The notes under the pieces are model-generated. The model was not told where the DNA came from. It saw nothing but the letters and a program-made list of their open reading frames with translations, and made no database searches. A stretch of 64,000 nucleotides of DNA, from positions 744,001 through 808,000 of the forward strand of contig JANUWI010000019.1 in assembly GCA_025504975.1 (NCBI GenBank). The letters run 5' to 3'. Source of the stretch: Plenodomus lindquistii. Taxonomy: Eukaryota > Ascomycota > Dothideomycetes > Pleosporales > Leptosphaeriaceae. This document shows positions 9,775 to 22,600 of this stretch, one piece after another. Every line of letters begins with the position of its first letter. The stretch's first letter is position 1. The translations under genes were made by a program, and so were the position numbers.

Positions 9775-11476
9775 ATGCCAGCAACTAACGAAATCAAGGC
9801 TGCTACCCCGCGCACAGATAGCGATGAAAAGCCAGCCCAGGTACAACGCGAGTACCTGCCAGATGACGAGGGTTCAGAGGCCGCCGAGCTGAAAAAGAAA
9901 GAGGATGCGCTGAGACGAAAGCTCGATTGCTATGTCGCTCCTGTCATGATGATGCTGATGTTGATCAGCTACCTGGACAGAGGGAATATTGGCTTTGCAG
10001 CAACCCAGGGAATGACAGCAGACATTGGGTTAAAAGGCAGCGAACTCAATGTAGGCTAATCATCAAGATAATTGAGGGCCGAACTAATCGGGCTCAGACG
10101 GCGGTGTCCGTTTTTTACATCTTTTATATCCTCGCAGAGGTAAGTCATCGTTAGTCTACGCAATCTCCCAGCTAATCAGGATCGCAGTTCCCAACTTCGA
10201 TTCTTGTCAAGAGACTGCAATTCAATCGCGTCATACCGACAATTACTTTCTGCTGGGGTATAGTATGTCTTTGCACGGGCTTTGTGCAGAACTTTGGCGG
10301 CCTGGTGACGACACGCATCTTCCTTGGCTTCTTCGAAGGCTGCCTCTTCCCAGCTATGACTCTGTTCTTGTGCAACTGGTACACGCGGGAAGAGCTTGGT
10401 ATTCGCATTGCATATCTATTCATCGCTTCGGCGCTGTCGGGAGCTTTCGGCGGATTGATCGCATTCGGGATCTTGTACATGAATGGTGTAGGAGGCTGGC
10501 CTGGTTGGCGCTGGTACGCATTTCCCCTCGTAGGAGTCACCCCTGTCGATGAAGTGACTGATTTACTCAGGCTTTATGTTCTCGAAGGTATAATCACAAT
10601 TCTTTGGGCTGCGTGTTGCATCTTTCTTGTTCCTAAGAGCTTCGAAACCGCGTACTTTCTTGACGAAGAAGAGAAGCAGCTCATGCGACAACGAGCAGCT
10701 CGCACACAAGCCTACTCTGACTCTGAGGGCTCAGGACACTACGGTAAGGCCGATATCAAAGAAGCTGCGAAGGATGTGAAGAGCTGGCTGCATGGCTGTA
10801 TTCAAATTTGTGTGGTCACAATCCTCTACGGCTTTGGCACATTTCTGCCGATCATCATCAGAAATGGGTTCCACTACTCTGTCAAGGAGGTATATCGCCA
10901 GAGACTACATTGTGAGAACGCTGTAGTACTAATGTCTTCTAGGCGCAGTACCTCGTCATACCAGTGAACTTATGGGGTGCGGTGGTGTACGCTGTCGGTG
11001 CATATCTCTCTGATCGTTATCAGAGCCGCTTTTTGCCGCTCATTCTCATGGCACCTTTTGGCATCACCGGCTACGCTATCCTTCTGTCACCCGTCAGCCC
11101 TGGCATTCAATACTTCTCCACCTACTTGATCGCAACGGCATGCTTTCTCTGCACCGGGGGCAACATAACTTGGCTGTCCGCGAATTGTGCACCCGATGGA
11201 AAACGTGCTGCATCTCTCGGTATCCTCTTGACATTGACAAATATTGGAGGCGTGGTCTCAGGCCAGATATATCAAAGCAATGCCGCACCAAAGTACACGC
11301 TGGGTCATGCGTGGAGTCTCGGCTGTCTTGCTTTTGCATGGTGCGGCTGGTGGATTGTCAGAGAATTGTACAGAAGAAGAGAAAAGCGCAAGGATAAGAA
11401 GCTCGTGGAAGGATATGTGATACCAGAGGGCAGGATGTATACAGACCGGGAGCCGGATTTTCGGTACCAGATCTGA
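9775..11476 (+). CDS. MFS transporter, DAL5/allantoate-type anion:cation symporter
   Basis: 498 aa in five exons: 9775-10050, 10098-10139, 10188-10513, 10571-10889 and 10943-11476. All introns are GT-AG and all joins keep frame; the 42-nt second exon encodes TAVSVFYIFYILAE in TM2. Features are a hydrophilic N-terminus, TM1 with LISYLDRGNIGFA (the signature of this family), the TRIFLGFFEGCLFPAMTLF helix, a central hydrophilic loop around residues 230-275 and six further helices ending in KDKKLVEGYVIPEG. The family (PF07690, ACS) moves small organic anions such as allantoate, nicotinate or pantothenate into the cell with protons. It closes the 3-11.5 kb gene group and could import the substrate of the neighbouring enzymes; this is inference from position. 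Confidence 0.92.
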
Positions 11477-11912
11477 TCATTATATCACCTGGGTTAGCTT
11501 TGTATTTGTTGCTCAAGGCACAGTGTATGGCTAGGTCATCGATGAAATTGCCTCACAAGCGCACACCTGGCTATTGTAAATAATCACTCAACTTTGCTTG
11601 TAGCGATATTTCGGGCTGATGCTACATCACGAACATCTTGGTCAAAAGTAGGAAGTGCGCGATGCGAGATTTTAACAATGTGTTTTAATTCTGAGGTACC
11701 CATGTATTATTGCCGAGAAACGCCTGACGAATAACGCCTAAGAGATACAATGTAGATCCAAGCTTGTATGTTTTATGCTGTCTCTTTCGAAGTATCGCGG
11801 AGACACGAGCGGTTACTGAGTCTGTGAACAAGAACTCGGTTGTCCATAGTTTCAACCGACTTGGCAGGACAAAGAGAACATACGTCCTCGCATCCTAGCT
11901 TCATAAATCCAC
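11477..11912. other. convergent intergenic region
   Basis: About 435 bp between the MFS stop and the convergent 2EXR-like stop. AT-richer than flanking genes; no ORF or repeat supported. Confidence 0.5.
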
Positions 11913-12746
11913 CTAGACGACTATCAAACGGAAAGGGCTGACTTTCAGACCTAGGCCAAACTTGTTCAACCAGGTTAGAAAAGGCTGGATCGCTGGATCC
12001 TGAGCGAAATCTTGGTATTGTGGAGTTGGATCTGCGTAGCGGTCATGGTGAAGTTCAGGATCCCAAGGGAGACAATCTGCTTCGAGTGATTGCACTTTGA
12101 GCTGTATGCGGACTGGAATGGGATGTTCGAGGGCCCAGATAGCTTCTGCATACATCGTGCAATACCAGTACCACATATCGCGATTCTCTGGGTGCAGAAT
12201 CGCGTTGACGGTCTCTACGACGACATGAGACAGCGGTAAGGCCAAGCAGTGGCCCGTATACTGAACGGTGATGTTAAGGTGCGGCTTGAGACGCATGATG
12301 TTGATCATGGGTAGCAGGTCGCATGCCAAGGAGTTATGGTCTTGCAGATTGAGCTCGCGTTTTGCATTACCGAGTCCCTGGTTTAGATCGACAACAACCT
12401 GTCCACGGACTTTGCTGGTGACAGGGAAGATGCGGTCGCAATATTCCTCGACGTTGCGGAAGTGTAGACGAGGAACGACCGCCTTGTGATATAGAGGTAG
12501 GGCTTCGGTCCTAACCTGCCTGCAGGTATGGATCAAAGCGAGAGCCTCTCTGCGATACGTGTGATAGGGAGGCTTGTCGGCGACATATCGGACGGTGCGG
12601 CGCAGCCTGACTGACGTAGGCTCGATGACGAAATCGTAGATCCGGTTTCGAACTTCAGCGGGAAGCTGGAGAAGCGGGCAGTGCATTGCATTGGCTTCGG
12701 AGATACGCAGCAGGGAGGCGGCCATCTTGTTATCAGTGCTTTTCAT
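11913..12746 (-). CDS. 2EXR/F-box-like domain protein of unknown function
   Basis: 277 aa, single exon. The frame continues upstream without a stop but only from a TTG, so the ATG at 12746 (MKSTDNKMAAS) is used. The signature LLQLPAEVRNRIYDFVIEP followed by ALIHTCRQVRTEALPLYH is the pattern of the large 2EXR or F-box-like family expanded in Pleosporales and Leotiomycetes. Members usually have one such helical module at the N-terminus and a variable C-terminus. No enzymatic residues are recognised; a protein-protein adaptor role is conceivable. A second, disabled member of the same broad family lies at 13792-14828 on the same strand. Confidence 0.8.
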   Translation of the reverse strand: MKSTDNKMAASLLRISEANAMHCPLLQLPAEVRNRIYDFVIEPTSVRLRRTVRYVADKPPYHTYRREALALIHTCRQVRTEALPLYHKAVVPRLHFRNVEEYCDRIFPVTSKVRGQVVVDLNQGLGNAKRELNLQDHNSLACDLLPMINIMRLKPHLNITVQYTGHCLALPLSHVVVETVNAILHPENRDMWYWYCTMYAEAIWALEHPIPVRIQLKVQSLEADCLPWDPELHHDRYADPTPQYQDFAQDPAIQPFLTWLNKFGLGLKVSPFRLIVV

Positions 12747-13105
12747 GTTTGGTGAAGGGCTACGGCTGTGTGTATTCGAGCGGGTCTGAATGTTTCGGTG
12801 CAAGATGGTTTTGATGTTTGTGTTCTGTCCGAAGTGATTCAGGATTGTGGTCAATATTCATGGTGGGAGGATTCTCGGGAATATATATTCGATAGTGTTG
12901 TGTTACAAGACTCTCATTGGACGAACAATGTGTACATGATAACTCATATTATCATATTTTGTCGCGACGATCAGCAGCTATCTATCTCATTTTCTGTTCA
13001 TTACGGAGTTCGTATGCTTGTTTTCACGTCAATCGCAACTGCAACCCTCGTTCTTAAGTCAACACTAGCATTAGATTAGGCATGCAATACACGGCTGGGT
13101 CAGAA

Positions 13106-13186
13106 ATACGAAGCAGCTCGTATTTTTCGAGATTTACCCCCTCGGCTAATTTCGTGAAACCTTAGAAAATACGAGCTCCTTCGTCT
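13106..13186. mobile_element. short mariner-like MITE, copy A
   Basis: Imperfect inverted termini: left ACGAAGCAGCTCGTATTTT from 13108, right ending AAAATACGAGCTCCTTCGT at 13184 (one mismatch over 19). The left side is preceded by TA overlap. The same termini with TA on both sides occur at 45011-45101. The interior (about 40 bp) has no coding capacity and differs from the other copy. Confidence 0.6.
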
Positions 13187-13791
13187 AACTGGCTGTGCAT
13201 TCTAGAAATTACGCCTGCTGTATAGAAGATACGCACAAATTTGACTAGCGTGAGTACTAGCGCAGAGTTCTGAAAACACTAAAACTTGTATATTTACACC
13301 TTTACCCACGCAACACCTGCTCTTCCAGCCCAATATTTTTAGTAGATATTTCTGCTAGACTTCTACCACCTTTCCCCTTCCTCCTCTGATATAAGTGATG
13401 AAAAAGAGATTTATCACGCGTAGATGAGAGAAGTTTGAAGATACAACCTACCTCTGGCAAGTTGTGCGGGTCGCGCGAGTACTGCGCGGCGTATCCAACA
13501 CCCAGCCGAATATATTTCTGGCCCAGCCGTTTATTGCATGCCTTAGACAACACAGAGAAGATGATAGATGCAGCAAGCATGTTGTAGCCAGCGACTCGAT
13601 TGGTAACTACTATAGGAACTGGAAAGAAGCAAGCAACATGACATGAAGTCATAACATCGACTGGACTGCATCGGTACAACCAAACAGAAGTCGAGTGTAC
13701 AACACCACTTTCCGCGTAGTCATCAGGCCGTCCCAAAGATAACGCCATTCACTTATCAACTCCATACCCCTCCTGCAGCCCAAGCGTGAGC
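13187..13791. other. intergenic, no supported gene
   Basis: About 600 bp. A 148-codon minus ORF (13748-13302) is open but lacks any recognisable domain, has poor codon-like composition and overlaps the 3' flank of the pseudogene, so it is not called. Confidence 0.4.
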
Positions 13792-14828
13792 CTATGGGAA
13801 ATCCATCTGTGCAAGCTCCAGCAGACGATCCTGTGCCTCGTAGTAGAGGTGCTAGTTCGCAAACCACTCATGCCTGCCCACATTCCTCATGTTCCCCTTC
13901 CCATCCCAGACCAGGCGGAAGGCAACACGACTGTATGCGGATAGGACATCGAATCCCGTCAAACCGTGCCAGAAGGACTGCGACTCAGTATCTCTACAGG
14001 CGGTGAGCCGTCCAGGAGTATCTTCCAGGTGAATGTTTTCCTCCTTCGCCAGCTGCTCCGCTGCATCATAGCACTGCTAGTCCACGACGAACTCGAGAGC
14101 CGTATGACCGCGCTCACGACGACGAGGATGCACGTATGTGACGTGATCATTGATAAAGGTGAACCACTTGATTCTGTCTTCTTCGTCGACGTATTTATCG
14201 GAGAATAATCGGTTCAGCATCGCGGCGTATTGGTGGTGTTCCTTGTCGCGATAGTCGTTCTTGGTTTAGAAGCGAAAGTTCAACTTCTGCTTTGTGGCAT
14301 TGACAGCGAGGTAGGTACGAAGCATGGTAACAATGTCGAGATCGTCGATCCAAGGATGGCTCATATCAATTGCGAAGTTACCATAGGCCTTGTTGGGATC
14401 ACCGTCAACACCCCCACCGAGGATCCAGTGCTTGGAAATTTTGTTCATGTCGTGAAGATCAGCGGCAAACTCGATCTTGGAAGAGAGATAGCTCTTCCAC
14501 TCAACGCGCAGCTGTTGGCAGGTCTGCAAGAGGGGAATTAGGTAGCGACTACCAATTCTACTGCTCAAAATCCGCATCTGGAGTTTGTTGTCCAGGGAAG
14601 GCTGCGGGGGCGCATCGCCTGGGAGCAGAAATTTGTTGCTGATCCATTCGGGTTCGTAGGCAACATACTCGAAGATCATGTTTCGTAGTTCTGTAGACAT
14701 GGTGTTGTCAGTTTCCAATTCCAGCATGGTGAAAGCAAACGCAAACAGCAACATGACTTACCTCCAGACAGACTAAGCAGTGGCGACGTCTGGAGACTCG
14801 ACGTCGACGTGGGCGGAGGATCGGCCAT
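13792..14828 (-). pseudogene. 2EXR-like gene with three in-frame nonsense codons
   Basis: Exon 1 is 14828-14762, intron GTAAGT...CTACAG, exon 2 from 14690. The start matches the family (ELRNMIFEYVAYEP). The same reading frame stays protein-like down to TAG at 13794-13792 but is interrupted by TAA at 14268-14266, TAG at 14079-14077 and TAG at 13854-13852. Between them the text is clearly coding, for example DKYVDEEDRIKWFTFINDH and SFWHGLTGFDVLSAYSRVA. There is no frameshift in about 900 nt. All three stops can derive from CAA or CAG by one C-to-T change at CpA, the preferred target of RIP. A short protein ending at the first stop might still be made. Function unknown. Confidence 0.8.
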
Positions 14829-16653
14829 GCCGGCAGTGACGCAACTGTCCAGAATGATTCGGATAAACGTGGTCGAGGTGATATCGTAGAAGAATGTTGG
14901 AGGTTTGGATGGACAGACGGGAGGTATATGTGGTGGCGAAGTACACTGTTCGCCATGCACCTTGAGTTCGTGCGCTAGGTCACAAACAGAGTTTCTTCCA
15001 ATCACATCCTGAGAGATTCGATTCCGCGTGAATGCCGCTCCTGGTATTTCAAGGGCACGGCCGACGCTGACGTATATCGCATGGGTGAAAAACGCAAACG
15101 CGCAACGTACAGGTAGTCATCCTCCCTCTCGAGGACCGGGTACGCTGTGATTAGACAAAGCCAATGATCAGGCTGACCACCGCATCATTCACAATCCAGA
15201 GGCGCAACCTTGATGTTGGCATGCTCCCGACTTTATACCCGCCGTCTCCCCGTTTGCCACCATTATCTCCATCCACAGTGCTTGCTAAATGTCCATCATC
15301 TTGTCTAAACGCTTGCTAGGTCGCTTTTGCTTGTCCCAGTACCACTTCAAAGGGAGATTCAGAGTGTGACCTGATGCTACCAAAATGACACGACTCATTC
15401 GCAGCAGTACCTGGTGGAAATCAATCGTAAGCACATTCCCAGACGACAAGACACCACCGCAGTAGATCTCCGCAAAACTCAAATGCTCGACTATCTCTGG
15501 GAAAACAAAACGCCATCGTGACATTGTTCGAAAACCGCAAACTTACCAGGACCGCAAAGCCTTCCCTAATTAGCCACCTGATACCACCTTCCTCTCAGCG
15601 CCCTAATATTGCCATTTTCAGTCCGTACCATTCGCTGAAGTCCCATCGACTAATACCCTCCAATCCACCACTCTAGCTTTTCCAAGACCTTAGTAACCTT
15701 CCAAGCACGTGCCATCGGTCTAAGCTCCTATCTGTCATCGTTCTCTTGCCTGTGCATCCATGTCTGTGTCTTGACAACGGAACAGCTAACAAAACTCACC
15801 ATGGCAAGACAAACTCAACGCGCCTAATGTACCTTGATGAGACAGCTAAAAGTGTATCTCATCTCCGTCCACACGCAGGCGTAGTATCTCAAGTCATACT
15901 ACACACCACTCCAACCTCAATATCTCACTGAGTAAAGACAAGTTCGACGTAGTTCGTTTGCATGTAGCGAGATCAACTTTGCTATTATTACGATAAGACG
16001 AGTAAGATTATAGATTTTACGCAAAGCAGACTTGTGTGATTGCGTACGACATTGCGATTGTGGCAGTGTGTCTCATGGGATATGAGTGTAAGTAAGGAAG
16101 AAGCACAAGAATAACGAAGGGTGAGAATGCAATGGTGGCGCACTCATACCAGATCCTTCGCATCCGCGCTGAATCGTACAATGCTCACGTGCTGGCTAGA
16201 AGTGTGAATTTGACCTCTCACGTTAAACCCGTGTTGCATCGCGACATCACAGCTTCTCCAAAACGCACACTAAACTCACAGCAGGCATATCGCGTCATTC
16301 ATGATTGGATGTACTTTGCATTGAAAATCGTCCATGAAGCTCGCCGAAGCGCTTTCCTATCCATCAATCTAGGCCCTCGAAATTCCTCCAAAAAGAGGAC
16401 ATGATGAGAAGTAAGAAATAGCAGCCGTACAATCATACACATACAAAAACAAAAAAACGCCCACCATGCAATGTCCCCTATCCCTACCCCCAGTCTCACC
16501 TTAAACGCCCAAATCGACGAAAAGAAAAAGCAGTATTATGGTATAAAACGTTCCCGCCCAGCCTAAAAACGCCATTTCAGTGAAGAAAATAGTCCCATGC
16601 TCTGTATCGTAATGCCAAACATCTCTTGGCCAAGGATCAGCGTCAAAAGCGAC
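14829..16653. other. long intergenic region with one doubtful small ORF
   Basis: About 1.8 kb between the 2EXR-like relic and the 3' end of the giant gene. A 79-codon minus ORF with a true ATG (15524-15285; MSRWRFVFPEIVEHL start) has no recognisable domain and is not called as a gene. No RNA gene or repeat seen. Confidence 0.4.
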
Positions 16654-19600
16654 TCACTTCGATGACTTCTTCAACCCAAACAAGCTCCTTAACCCTCCGG
16701 ATTCCTCTTTCTTCTTGCGCGTCGACGTGCTCCGACGCTCCGTTTCACTGCGTCTTGGCCTTTCCCTGTCACGATCGCGTTCGCGTTCGCGTTCGCGCTC
16801 GCGTTCTCTGTCGTGCTCACGCTCGCGAGGACGTTCAGAATCCCGACGTCTGCCCACCGGCCTCTCCTTTTCATTCACCGAGATGCGTCTAGTAGTCTTT
16901 GGTCGCTCCTCAAGCCCTGTATCGCGTCTCGAGCGGCGGCGCTCACGGTGCTCTCGTTCACGGTGCTCGTTGGACGATGAGTACGAGACACCCACTACAC
17001 CCGCTGCCTCTTCAATAAGTGGTGATTCATCGAAGACGGGTTCGGGTTCGCGCTCTGGCCCGGGTTCGGCCTCGACTGCGTATTCGAAAGGCTCGGGAGG
17101 CGGTGCACCCAAGTCCTGAACTCGTGAGGCGAATGATACGCCGCCGTCGCGACCACCCGACATCTCGGCCTCGCGGGCGCGCTGGGATCGACGCTTTTTG
17201 CGGTAGTATTCCTCTTCATGTGTTTGTGTTGTGAAGACTGTGCGTTGACTTTGCGCGGCGGTGGACTCGCGTCTGGGGCGGTGTGTAATAAGCTGCTCTT
17301 GAGGGCGGCTGTCGCTTGAGGAGTGGTGGCTGCTGGTGGGGCGATCTTTCTCTTTCTCCTTTGGAGGAGCTCGCGAAGTTGTCTTGGGACGATCTGTCGG
17401 TTCTGTGCGGGTTCGAGTGACGGGTTTGGGGGGCTTTGAAGAGGGCGCTGCTTCCGTTTTGGAGCGTCCGAAGATGCCGCCAAAGATGCCGCCGCGTTTC
17501 CCGGTTGATGAAGGCTCGCGGGTGCTGAGACGTCTACGGGGAGCGCTGCGAGGGGACTCTTCCATGGCAGGAGGAGGAGGGGTCGAAGGCTGAGCTTCGA
17601 TCACCTCTTCTTCCACCTCTACTGCTCTACGTGCGACGTCACGTGGCGCTTCCCTCGGCTCGGAGAGGTGCGCAGACTCCAACGTTGCACTCCTCTCCCT
17701 TCCACCCTTCCTTTGTCGTCGCAATAGTTTGGCTTCTAGAGCCTCGAGCTCTAGCTTTTCAATTCTTTCAAGCTCGATGCGCCTGGCTTCTTTCTCTGCC
17801 TCATGCCTTGCTCGTCTCTTCTCGTGTCGAATGCGTCGTTCCTCCTCCTCTCTGGCCATCTTCCTTTCCTCGTGTGCTCTACGTCGCTCTTGCTCAGCAC
17901 GAATTGCATCCTCTTCGGCTTGCTTTTGTGCAAGACGTCGTTCGCGGCGCGCCTGTCGCCGTGCTTCCTCTTCAGCTTCGATGCGAGCTGCCTCCTCTGC
18001 TGCCAGTCGTTGCTTCTCTGCTCTTCGCTCATGTCGGCGCCGCCTTTCCATCTCGATCTCTTCCTCCTCCGTCATCTGTCGTCGACTGTACTTCTCCTCA
18101 CCTCTGCCCTCACGGTGGCGACTTGACCTGTATTCTGGGTAGGCTCGCTCTCGATCACTGTTGCTGTGCGCCTTCTCCGCCTCACGCACTCGCTCCTTTG
18201 CTCGTGCAGGATCTCGCTCGGTGATGCTATCGCGACGTTTTGTCTTGGGACTTCCCGAATGCTTCCCTGACGCGATAGTGATGAGGTTCGGTCGCTCCTT
18301 GGTACTTGTCTCGCTTTCGCGTCTACGGGTAGAAGTGTATTTGCTGTCGCGCTGCGAGTGCGAATGCCGGCGTCGCTGCTTCTCTCTGACAGGTGGTGTC
18401 TCTGGTGCGCTTGCATCAACGATGGCGATATCGCGTTCTTTGGGTGCATCGTCAGCCTCCGGGAGTGGAGCCGGTGGCTCGGACACGTCCGCCACTGAAT
18501 TCTCGACCGCAACTTCATCCACAGCATCGTCTGCTGGTTCTTCTGCCGCAGGTTCTTCTACAACAGCAGGTTCTTCCTCGACGGCAGGCTCTTCCACAAC
18601 AGCAGGCTCCTCAACGGCAGGTTCTTCTTCGATCGGCTCCGGTGTGGGTGCGACGGTTTCCGGCTCGACTTCTGGTAACGCAATCGTCTCTTCAACTACC
18701 TCCGCGGCAGACTCGGGCGCATCTTCTGCTTCTGGTGCAGTTTCCTCCACTGTGACAACCTCCGACGCAGGAGCTAGTTCGGCCTCTGCCGCAGGTTCGG
18801 GCTCAGCGACTGCTTCGCCTTCTGGTTCAGGCTCCGGTTCAGCAGCAGCTTCAGGCTCCGGTTCAGCAGCAGCTTCAGGCTCTGGCTCAGGCTCAGCTTC
18901 AGGCTCTGGCTCAGGCTCAGCTTCAGGCTCTGGTTCTGGCTCTGGCTCAGCTTCAGGCTCTGGTTCTGCTGCAGCTTCTGGTTCCACCTCGGTTTCCGGT
19001 TCAGGCGTTGGCTCTGCTTCTGCTGGAGGTTCGACAATCGGTTCTTCCACGACTTCCGGTTCGGGTTCTACTTCCTCTGTTGCTGCAGCCTCAGCAGGTG
19101 CATCCTCTTCTACAACCTCCTCAGGGACTACAGATTCTTCCAGGGCTGCAGGCTCCTCAGCTGGGGCTTCTGGCTCTTCGGGTGGTGACTCGGGCTCTAC
19201 TGGCTCAAGATCCTCAACAGCTGGTTCTGTAGGCTCTTCAGGTGTGTCTTCTGAGGCAGGCGCGTCAGCTTCAGGTGCCTCGTCCACTTCTCCATGCTCA
19301 TCTGGCGCAGCTTCTGGTACTGCATCCTCCTCCACTGGCGCATCCTCTGCGACGAGTGCATCGTCAGGAGTCGGTTCTGCTTCTTCCACGGGAGCTGAAG
19401 GCTCTTCAGCTGGCGGTTCCGCAGCATCGGTCGATACATTTTCTTCTACTGGAGCTTCTGGCTCGGCCTCAGCTTCGTCCTCTGCTGCAGCCTCTTCTTC
19501 CGCCGGAGCTTCGTCTTCTGCTGGAGCGTCTTCCTCTGCTGGGACTTCCTCTTCTACTGGAGCTTCTGGTTCGGCCTCACCCTCTTCCTTTACAGGAGCT

Positions 19601-22600
19601 TCTGGCTCGGCCTCAGCATCTGCTTGAGCCGGGGGAGCGTCCTCGGGTGTTGGTGGCGATTCCTCTTTTGCGGCTGGCTCAGGGGCAGCATCTGTTGCTG
19701 CGCCGTCGTCTGGAGCATCTTCTTCTGCCGGCGCAGGTTCTGGTTGCGGCTCGGGGTCGGCTTCCTCCGCTTCGGGCTCATCAGCGGGGGGTGGATCAGC
19801 CTCCTCAACTGGTTCCTCGGGTGATGGTTCGTTAGCTTCCGCAAGTGCTGCCTCAGCGTCGGGAGCCGTCTCAGAATCGACCACAGGCTCCTTGACATCG
19901 GGAGCAGCAGTTGGGTCAGCCTCGGCCTCAGCTTCTGGCGCCTTCTGCTCCTCACTCTCGTTTGTTTCAGCAGTCTCTTCTGCAACGGAAGTCTCAGCAT
20001 CGGCCTCTGGCTGCGCTTCCGGGCTTTCACTTGCGGCCTCGCTCTCCTGCGTGCCAGAGGCGGCTGAAGATTGGTCTTCTGAGAGTATGGATATGTCGCT
20101 CTCTTCAGACTCATCATCTTCCTCTTCCTGCTCTGGTGCCTCCTCTGGCGTGACTACCTCTGCGACTGCAGCTTCCTCCTCTTCTGGTGCAGGATCAGCT
20201 TCAGGGACGGCTTCGGCAGTTTCAGTGTCTGGTACTGCCTCGCTTTCTTCTACTGTTGCTGCTTCCTCTTCTGGGGAATCGGCCGAGGGCTCAGCAATTG
20301 AATCGGGTTCAGGCGGATCTTCGGCATCTGGTGATGGCTCTGCTGATTCTACAGCATCTTCAATGGCAGATGCAGCTTCTGGCTCATCGTCGTCAGATAA
20401 ATCCGCATCTTCAATCACGGACACAGCTTCTGGCTCAGCCTCTTCTGATGCAGCCTTTTCTGGTGCGGCCTCTTCTGGCACGGCCTCTTCTGGCACGGCC
20501 TCTTCAGAGGGAGCCGATGCCTCTTCCGGCTCTTCCGGCAGGGCTGGATCCGCGACCGGCTCAGGTTCGGCAGCCTCCCCAGACTTCGTCTCTTCTACAT
20601 TTGTCGAGATAGTGCTGACTGCATCATTAGAGCTCACGATCGACGACGCTGAATCGGATCTAGAATCTCCAGGTTCCGGTTCTGGCTCGTCGGTGGGCTC
20701 AACAGGTGCATCCTCGGTAGCGTCAGCTGCGTCAACTGCAGGTTCAGGGTTGGCGGCCGCATCTGGTTCATCTGCTGTGACGGTCTCGGGCTCAGCTTCG
20801 TCGACGATACTAGCTGGTGCATCTTCAGCGTCTTCGACATATGAAGCATCTTCAGCGTCTGAGGCATCTTCAGCGTCTGAAGCGTCCCAAGAATCCTCAG
20901 ACTCGTTGTCGCTCTGGGATTCATCTTCACTATCATGCGCATCCTCGACTTGAGATTTCGCATCATTTACAACGGATGGTGATGCCTCAGCAGGTGCTAC
21001 ATCTGGTGCGGCCTACGTGAGATTAGCGTGACGCTCATGCTTGCAAGTACGAGAACCGAAAACCAAAAGCCAAGGACATGTATACATATCCTCGATGCAG
21101 GGTCTAGGTACTACGGTATTACTTACCGCTTGCGCAGCCTCGTCCCCAGCCATGTCTATTGTTGGGCTGGCTTTTTCGGCCTCTAATGCTATGATGGCTA
21201 GGGCGACATCGTGACTGATTTTGGTGGGTGAATCTTCAACGTCGACTGATCCGCTGTCGTCGATTTTTGACGACGGAGGATGGTCGGTGAGAGAGTCTGA
21301 GTCGATTGGGACCTGACCGCCAGCCTCACTTTGGGCTGTAGTCGACGTTGTAGCAGTGGCTGGGATGGCCTCGCAATGTTCATTTAGCGACTGCGCTTCT
21401 GTTTCAGGTGGGTCTACCAAGGTTTGTTAGTGGCGCCGCATCGTGGACCAATCGCAGTAAAGCAGAAACGGTCTGGATGTCAGACGTGGAACCGTACAGC
21501 GTGCAAGCCCACGACCGATTAAGAACAGCAAGTGTTGAATAAGTTTGAGTTGTCGGGAGAAGCAGACGAGAGGCGTAGACGCAGGCCAAGACTAGCGTGG
21601 CTTCTTGTCATGCGTGTCGCGATCCGCGGCAGATTGCCTGCATGCGTTGAAGCCCAAAGAGCGCACGCAAGAAAAAAGCGCAAACACGTGACGATAACGA
21701 AAGTGAAGCTTGGAAAGCAGAAGCGTGATGACGTAAGAAATGTGCTGGCGAAAGGCCAAGAGTGGTGCGCTAGTGCGGCCCAATTGGGCGTCGGGCCGTG
21801 CAGCTTTGAACGCGCCGTGGCCCGACTCGCTGCATGCGCTGGACTATTGAAAATACGTGGGGATGTGCAACTGGACCGAACGAGCACAGGCAAAAAGCTG
21901 AACATGTGCAGAGGAAAAGGTACGTACCGGATGCCTGGTCTGGCGTTGCTGTAGCCTCAATCGACATCTCAGCCTCTTCGGCCGTCTCGGCGACTTCTTC
22001 TACAGTGTCAGTCGAAGCCATTTCCGCGGGTTGGTCGAGAGTTGGTGAATCGTGCTCGTCTGGTCCTGAACTCTCGACTGTAGTGGCTTTATTCTGTGAT
22101 GTTGCAGAATCAACTTCTTCAGGCGGTGTTGTGGCGACTTCTAACAACTCTGCATTTTCTGTGTCCTGAGATTTTTCTTCTCCCGACTCCAACACACTAG
22201 TCACTGTTTCTTCTGGCACGACAGCTGCATCATCACCATCCACAGTGGTAGGCTCCACGACTATTTCGTTGGTACTCGATTCGTTTGCGCTGTCTCCGGC
22301 CTCTGCAGTAGCTTCTTCTGTCGTAGGCATCTCCTCATCTTTAGCTGAGACAACAACATCAATGGCTGTGGAGACGTCCCCTGCATCTGCCTCCCCAGCT
22401 TCGATAGGAGGTTCGTCTGATACTGCCTCTGTGACTGTTGCAGCATCGGCCAATGGCTCTTCTGTGGCTGTCTCCACAGTCTCAGGTTCGTCTGCTTTAG
22501 GCTCCTTCGTAGCATCGTCAGTATTGGCTTCCGATGCGACACCATCTTCATCGTCTTCCGGTTCGCTGTCGCTCCATTCATGGTCGCTGAGGTCAGTTTC

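Noticed and set aside
13302..13748. 148-residue minus ORF as a gene
   Set aside because: No domain, no splice support and no conserved-looking blocks; overlaps relic-rich DNA.
18161..19627. 488-residue plus-strand ORF rich in Ser/Gly/Ala
   Set aside because: Antisense shadow of the Glu/Pro/Ala repeats of the giant minus-strand gene. The same holds for 19892-20953 and 22983-24467. Low-complexity codons keep the opposite frames open.
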